42,492 bases of DNA from positions 1 through 42,492 of the forward strand of contig WFXO01000083.1 in assembly GCA_015490555.1 (NCBI GenBank). Direction: 5' to 3'. Source of the stretch: Caldifarciminota bacterium. Lineage in GTDB: Bacteria; Hydrothermota; Hydrothermia; WGAB01. Shown in pieces: positions 39,765 to 42,492 of the stretch. A program made the position numbers and the translations under genes. The number at the start of each line of letters is the position of its first letter. Position 1 is the first letter of the stretch. Under the pieces are notes generated by a model. That model was not told the origin of the DNA and did no database searches. It was given only the letters and a program-made list of their open reading frames with translations.

Positions 39765-41155
39765 AACGTTGGCTTGTCATCAGCGTCTTGGGGTGTCTCC
39801 TTTGGGTTCAACCGGGTTGGACAACTACGGTCCAGTTCCCTAAAATTGCCTGGCATGGGATCTATATCCAGGGGGCAAAGGTCGGGTATTCCTACTGGGA
39901 AGCGCGAAAAACTGACGATGGCTACCGAATCCTGGACCGGACAACCATTGATCTCAATATGCTGGGCGTACCCAAACGACTCATCACCGTCACGGATGTA
40001 TCCTTGGACACCCAATTGAAACTCCGCTCCTTTGATTTCCAGATGCAAACCAATGACCAGAAACTTCGGTACTCCGGCCAGATGGCCCGCAATCAACTCG
40101 TTCTGAAGGGTGCCGATGTCCCCAAGAAATCCTTTCATGTCGAGGGCACGGTGGTGCTAACCCCCATGATTCCCTTGTTGGTTGAATTTGGTCAACTTCC
40201 TTCGACATTTCAAGTTTTTGATCCCTCTACCTATACCCTGGCCGATGCCAAAGCGATCCTCCTTGGGAAGGCCACGACCGAGATCGGCGGAACGTCCTAT
40301 CCTGCTGTCAAAGTTCAATTGGAATACATGGGCGCGAAATCCACGGTCTACATCGCGAACGGGGTGTTGATCAAAGAAGAGTCTCCGATGCAAATGGAGA
40401 CGGTTTTAGAGCCGGAATCGAAGGCCACTCAACTTCAAGGCAAACGGGTGGATATCCTCTCGATGTTTGCGGTCAAGCCGAAGGGGCTCAAAGGCTCTCC
40501 TCAACAGTATCGAGTCTTGACCCTGAAACTGGAAGGGCTTCCGGATCCCAGTGAAGTGCCGTTAGATCTGGATTTCGCGAGCCAGAAACTGATCAAAAGG
40601 GAAGGCTCCACGGCCATTTTAGAGATTCGGGCTCCGAAAATTCCCACCTCGATCACGTCGGATGGGACACCCCCTGGAGAAGAGTATCTGCAACCCACCC
40701 CCTCGATGCAGGTGGATGACCCAAGGATTCAATCGCTTGCCAAGGAACTGACCCAAGGGATTCAAGATCCTGTAGCCAAAGCCCAGCGGCTCCTGGAATA
40801 TGTATATACAAGCCTTGCGAAACGACCCACTGTCACCTTGCCCACTGCTTCGGAGGTTTTGGATTTGGGCTACGGGGACTGCAACGAACACGCGGTGCTC
40901 TATGGGGCACTCGCACGTGCTGCGGGAATCCCGACGGTGATCACCGTGGGCCTGATCTACCAAGGTGGGGCCTATTACTACCACGCCTGGAACGCTTCCT
41001 ATCTCAACGGCCGGTGGGTCTTTGTAGACCCGGTGATGGGAGAATTCCCCGCCTCGATCGGCCACATTCTCCTCAAAATTGGAGAAATTGAAGAACAAAC
41101 CCGACTCTTGCCAGTGGTCGGGAATTTGTCCATCGAGGTCCTGCAGGCACAGTGA
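39761..41155 (+). CDS. Secreted transglutaminase-like protein
   Basis: This is a 464-residue protein. A signal peptide (about 1-21) is followed by a beta-rich N-region of about 230 residues, then a transglutaminase/protease-like core (about 320-450). The Cys-His-Asp triad is visible in GYGDCNEHAVLYGALARAAG, YYYHAWNA and WVFVDPVMGEF. Such proteins act as peptidases, amidases or crosslinkers outside the cytoplasm; the reaction is not clear from sequence. It overlaps DUF3467 (ATGA) and the next gene (GTGA), so the unit is tightly coupled. Confidence 0.9.
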   Translation: MKRWLVISVLGCLLWVQPGWTTTVQFPKIAWHGIYIQGAKVGYSYWEARKTDDGYRILDRTTIDLNMLGVPKRLITVTDVSLDTQLKLRSFDFQMQTNDQKLRYSGQMARNQLVLKGADVPKKSFHVEGTVVLTPMIPLLVEFGQLPSTFQVFDPSTYTLADAKAILLGKATTEIGGTSYPAVKVQLEYMGAKSTVYIANGVLIKEESPMQMETVLEPESKATQLQGKRVDILSMFAVKPKGLKGSPQQYRVLTLKLEGLPDPSEVPLDLDFASQKLIKREGSTAILEIRAPKIPTSITSDGTPPGEEYLQPTPSMQVDDPRIQSLAKELTQGIQDPVAKAQRLLEYVYTSLAKRPTVTLPTASEVLDLGYGDCNEHAVLYGALARAAGIPTVITVGLIYQGGAYYYHAWNASYLNGRWVFVDPVMGEFPASIGHILLKIGEIEEQTRLLPVVGNLSIEVLQAQ

Positions 41156-42120
41156 ATCTCCTGGTCCGTGCACCGAACTGGCTCGGTGACGTGGCCATGA
41201 GTTTGCCGTTTTTTGAGGCGATTCGGCCACTCCACCCCCATATCGTCGCTCGACGCCCCCTCCATGAACTCCTGGAAGGCTATGGCACGGTCCATCCCTT
41301 TTCTACAAAACGGGAACTCTGGTCCCTGAGCCAGAAACTCCGCTCTTTGGAATTTGACGCCGGGATTGTTCTTCCCCCCTCCTTTTCGTCGGCGCTGTTC
41401 ATGAGACTCAGTGCTCCCAGACAAGTCATCGGATATCCGGGGGATGGCCGTAAGTTTTTACTCCACGTAGCGCTTCCCAAAACGCCGAAAGGTCAGAAAC
41501 ACTTCATCGAGGAAATTCTGGATCTCCTGCGTCCCCTGAACCTCTCGCCGGCCACCCTGCCGGTTGTCCAATTCCCTTGGCAAACTTCCGAAGTGCAGGA
41601 ATACACAGCGCACTTGCGAGCCCTCCATCTTGTTCCAAAAAACTTTGTCGTCGTAGCGCCGTTTGCGGCGTATGGCCCCGCAAAGGAGTGGCCGTTACCC
41701 CGCTACCTCGAATGGGCGGAACGGATCCAGAGACACACCCACCTGACATCTGTGTTCGTTGGGAGTGCGAACGAGCGGACTCGGCTCCCAGAATCCCTGC
41801 CAGGGGTAAATCTCACCGGCCAGACATCGCTTCGATTCCTGGCGTTCCTCCTTGCCCATGCCCGACTGGTGATCGGAAACGACTCTGGGATTCCCCATCT
41901 CGCGGATATCCTCCAGACCCCAACGCTCATGATTTTCGGCCCCACAGAGCCCAGGTGGACCCGCCCTCTCCACGGTCGAATGGTGACGCCCTCGGTGGCT
42001 TGTGCGCCCTGTGGATACCGAACATGCCCATACGGACACCACCGATGCATGACGGAGACGACCGTCGACCAGGTGCTTCACGTTGCCCTCTCTATGCTCG
42101 AAGAAAACCAGGGATCATGA
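41152..42120 (+). CDS. GT9 glycosyltransferase, lipopolysaccharide heptosyltransferase-like (WaaF type)
   Basis: This is a 322-residue GT9 protein. It has the N-terminal NWLGDVAMSLPFFEAI acceptor region and the nucleotide-sugar motif VIGNDSGIPHLAD, then IFGPTEPRWTRP. A Cys-rich stretch (CAPCGYRTCPYGHHRCM) is common in WaaF-like heptosyltransferases. It probably builds the inner core of lipopolysaccharide, consistent with a diderm cell. The start is a GTG overlapping the transglutaminase stop. Whether the sugar is heptose is inferred from the family. Confidence 0.92.
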   Translation: MNLLVRAPNWLGDVAMSLPFFEAIRPLHPHIVARRPLHELLEGYGTVHPFSTKRELWSLSQKLRSLEFDAGIVLPPSFSSALFMRLSAPRQVIGYPGDGRKFLLHVALPKTPKGQKHFIEEILDLLRPLNLSPATLPVVQFPWQTSEVQEYTAHLRALHLVPKNFVVVAPFAAYGPAKEWPLPRYLEWAERIQRHTHLTSVFVGSANERTRLPESLPGVNLTGQTSLRFLAFLLAHARLVIGNDSGIPHLADILQTPTLMIFGPTEPRWTRPLHGRMVTPSVACAPCGYRTCPYGHHRCMTETTVDQVLHVALSMLEENQGS

Positions 42121-42492
42121 CGCTACAGGAACTTCTTCGATTCCGAGATGCCATTCGTTCCACCTCTCGTCGAACAGAAAAAATCCAAATCTTCGGAGAA
42201 CTTTTCCGTTTGCTGCGGGACGATGAAGTGGAAATCGCACTGGCTTTATTCACAGGAACTCTGCCATTTGGGAAATTAGGGATTGGACCGGCCACCCTCC
42301 GTCAGGCCCTTGCTCTTTCCCACTCCAAGGGAACACACTCTGTGTCCTTACAAGACCTATGGCAATCGCTCCACCCTCTTTCTCAAATTGAAGGTCCTGG
42401 CAGTCAAGAAAGAAGAATCCAACATCTCACGGAAATCTTCCGGAGGCTTGCCCTCGAAGAGGCCCAATGGCTTGCTGAAGTCTTGTTAGGGG
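42117..42492 (+). CDS. ATP-dependent DNA ligase, N-terminal part (3' end beyond window)
   Basis: An open frame of 125 codons runs to the end of the window; the ORF track lists only shadows here. The residues match the N-terminal domain of ATP-dependent DNA ligases (DNA_ligase_A_N): helical, with LFRLLRDDEVEIALALFTG, the LPFGKLGIGPATL turn and EEAQWLAEVLLG at the window end. The nucleotidyltransferase domain with the catalytic Lys should follow outside the window. The ATG overlaps the GT9 stop as ATGA, so it belongs to the same unit. NAD-dependent ligase is normally the essential one in bacteria, so this is probably an extra enzyme for repair. Confidence 0.82.
   Translation, partial: MTLQELLRFRDAIRSTSRRTEKIQIFGELFRLLRDDEVEIALALFTGTLPFGKLGIGPATLRQALALSHSKGTHSVSLQDLWQSLHPLSQIEGPGSQERRIQHLTEIFRRLALEEAQWLAEVLLG

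Noticed and set aside
1-42492. CRISPR arrays, insertion sequences, integrases, attachment sites
   Set aside because: No regularly spaced direct repeats, transposase motifs or terminal inverted repeats were seen; the tRNA genes show no partial duplicate nearby.

Overview
The window looks like a chromosomal segment of a probably thermophilic, diderm bacterium from an uncultured lineage near the FCB superphylum (WOR-3, Hydrothermae or Stahlbacteria-like). This is inferred from combined traits, not from a marker tree. The traits are a TonB-dependent receptor, a heptosyltransferase and a PorV-like barrel (outer membrane); several secreted proteins ending in FlgD-like or T9SS-like modules; a GH57 amylopullulanase-type enzyme; an archaeal-type sn-glycerol-1-phosphate dehydrogenase; and a bacterial ATP-dependent DNA ligase. 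I saw no CRISPR array, insertion sequence, integrase or phage genes, and no gene-free stretch over 300 bases.

Layout. (1) 1-941 (+) is the 3' end of a repeat protein, probably a beta-solenoid. (2) 963-2600 (-) is a three-gene operon led by a DUF2089 regulator; all three proteins carry the same short SHOCT-like helical module. (3) 2664-6808 (-) holds a secreted GH57 enzyme coupled to sn-glycerol-1-phosphate dehydrogenase. (4) 6918-8201 (+) is a secreted Asp-box propeller. (5) 8212-19345 (-) is a long housekeeping run: ndk, an anchored NMT1-like protein, lnt (frameshifted as given), an OB-fold secreted protein, dnaB, then yebC-ruvC-ruvA-ruvB-nif3 behind their own promoter. (6) 19440-22575 (-) holds tRNA-Glu(CTC) and tRNA-Gln(CTG), followed directly by a secreted Ig-like protein and a PorV-like barrel fused to a FlgD-like domain. 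(7) 22662-32778 (-) is a TonB-dependent receptor, and upstream of it a run of rhodanese, MauE/DoxX, aldehyde dehydrogenase, rlmD, DUF72, an APC permease with two USP domains, and a TM-helix channel-like protein. (8) 32865-33224 (-) is a small acidic orphan. (9) 33342-37873 (+) is alanine dehydrogenase, CoA-transferase, beta-helix lipoprotein and recX. (10) 37913-39341 (+) is a BlaI/M56 pair. (11) 39444-42492 (+) is DUF3467, transglutaminase, GT9 and the start of an ATP-dependent DNA ligase.

The most interesting signals are regulatory and structural. Three transcription units (DUF2089 operon, rhodanese operon, blaI) share one promoter geometry: a -35 box, exactly 17 nt, a -10 box, exactly 6 nt, then the ATG, with no Shine-Dalgarno. 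That predicts leaderless mRNAs. The blaI promoter also carries dyads over the -10 and the first codons. The SHOCT-module operon contains a 48-bp segment repeated with one mismatch between neighbouring genes. The secreted protein behind tRNA-Gln has no canonical start codon; its best start is an ATT sharing the last base of the tRNA CCA. lnt is split by a one-base frameshift at a T6 run although both halves encode well-conserved protein.

All family names come from reading motifs by eye. No searches, structure predictions or trees were run.
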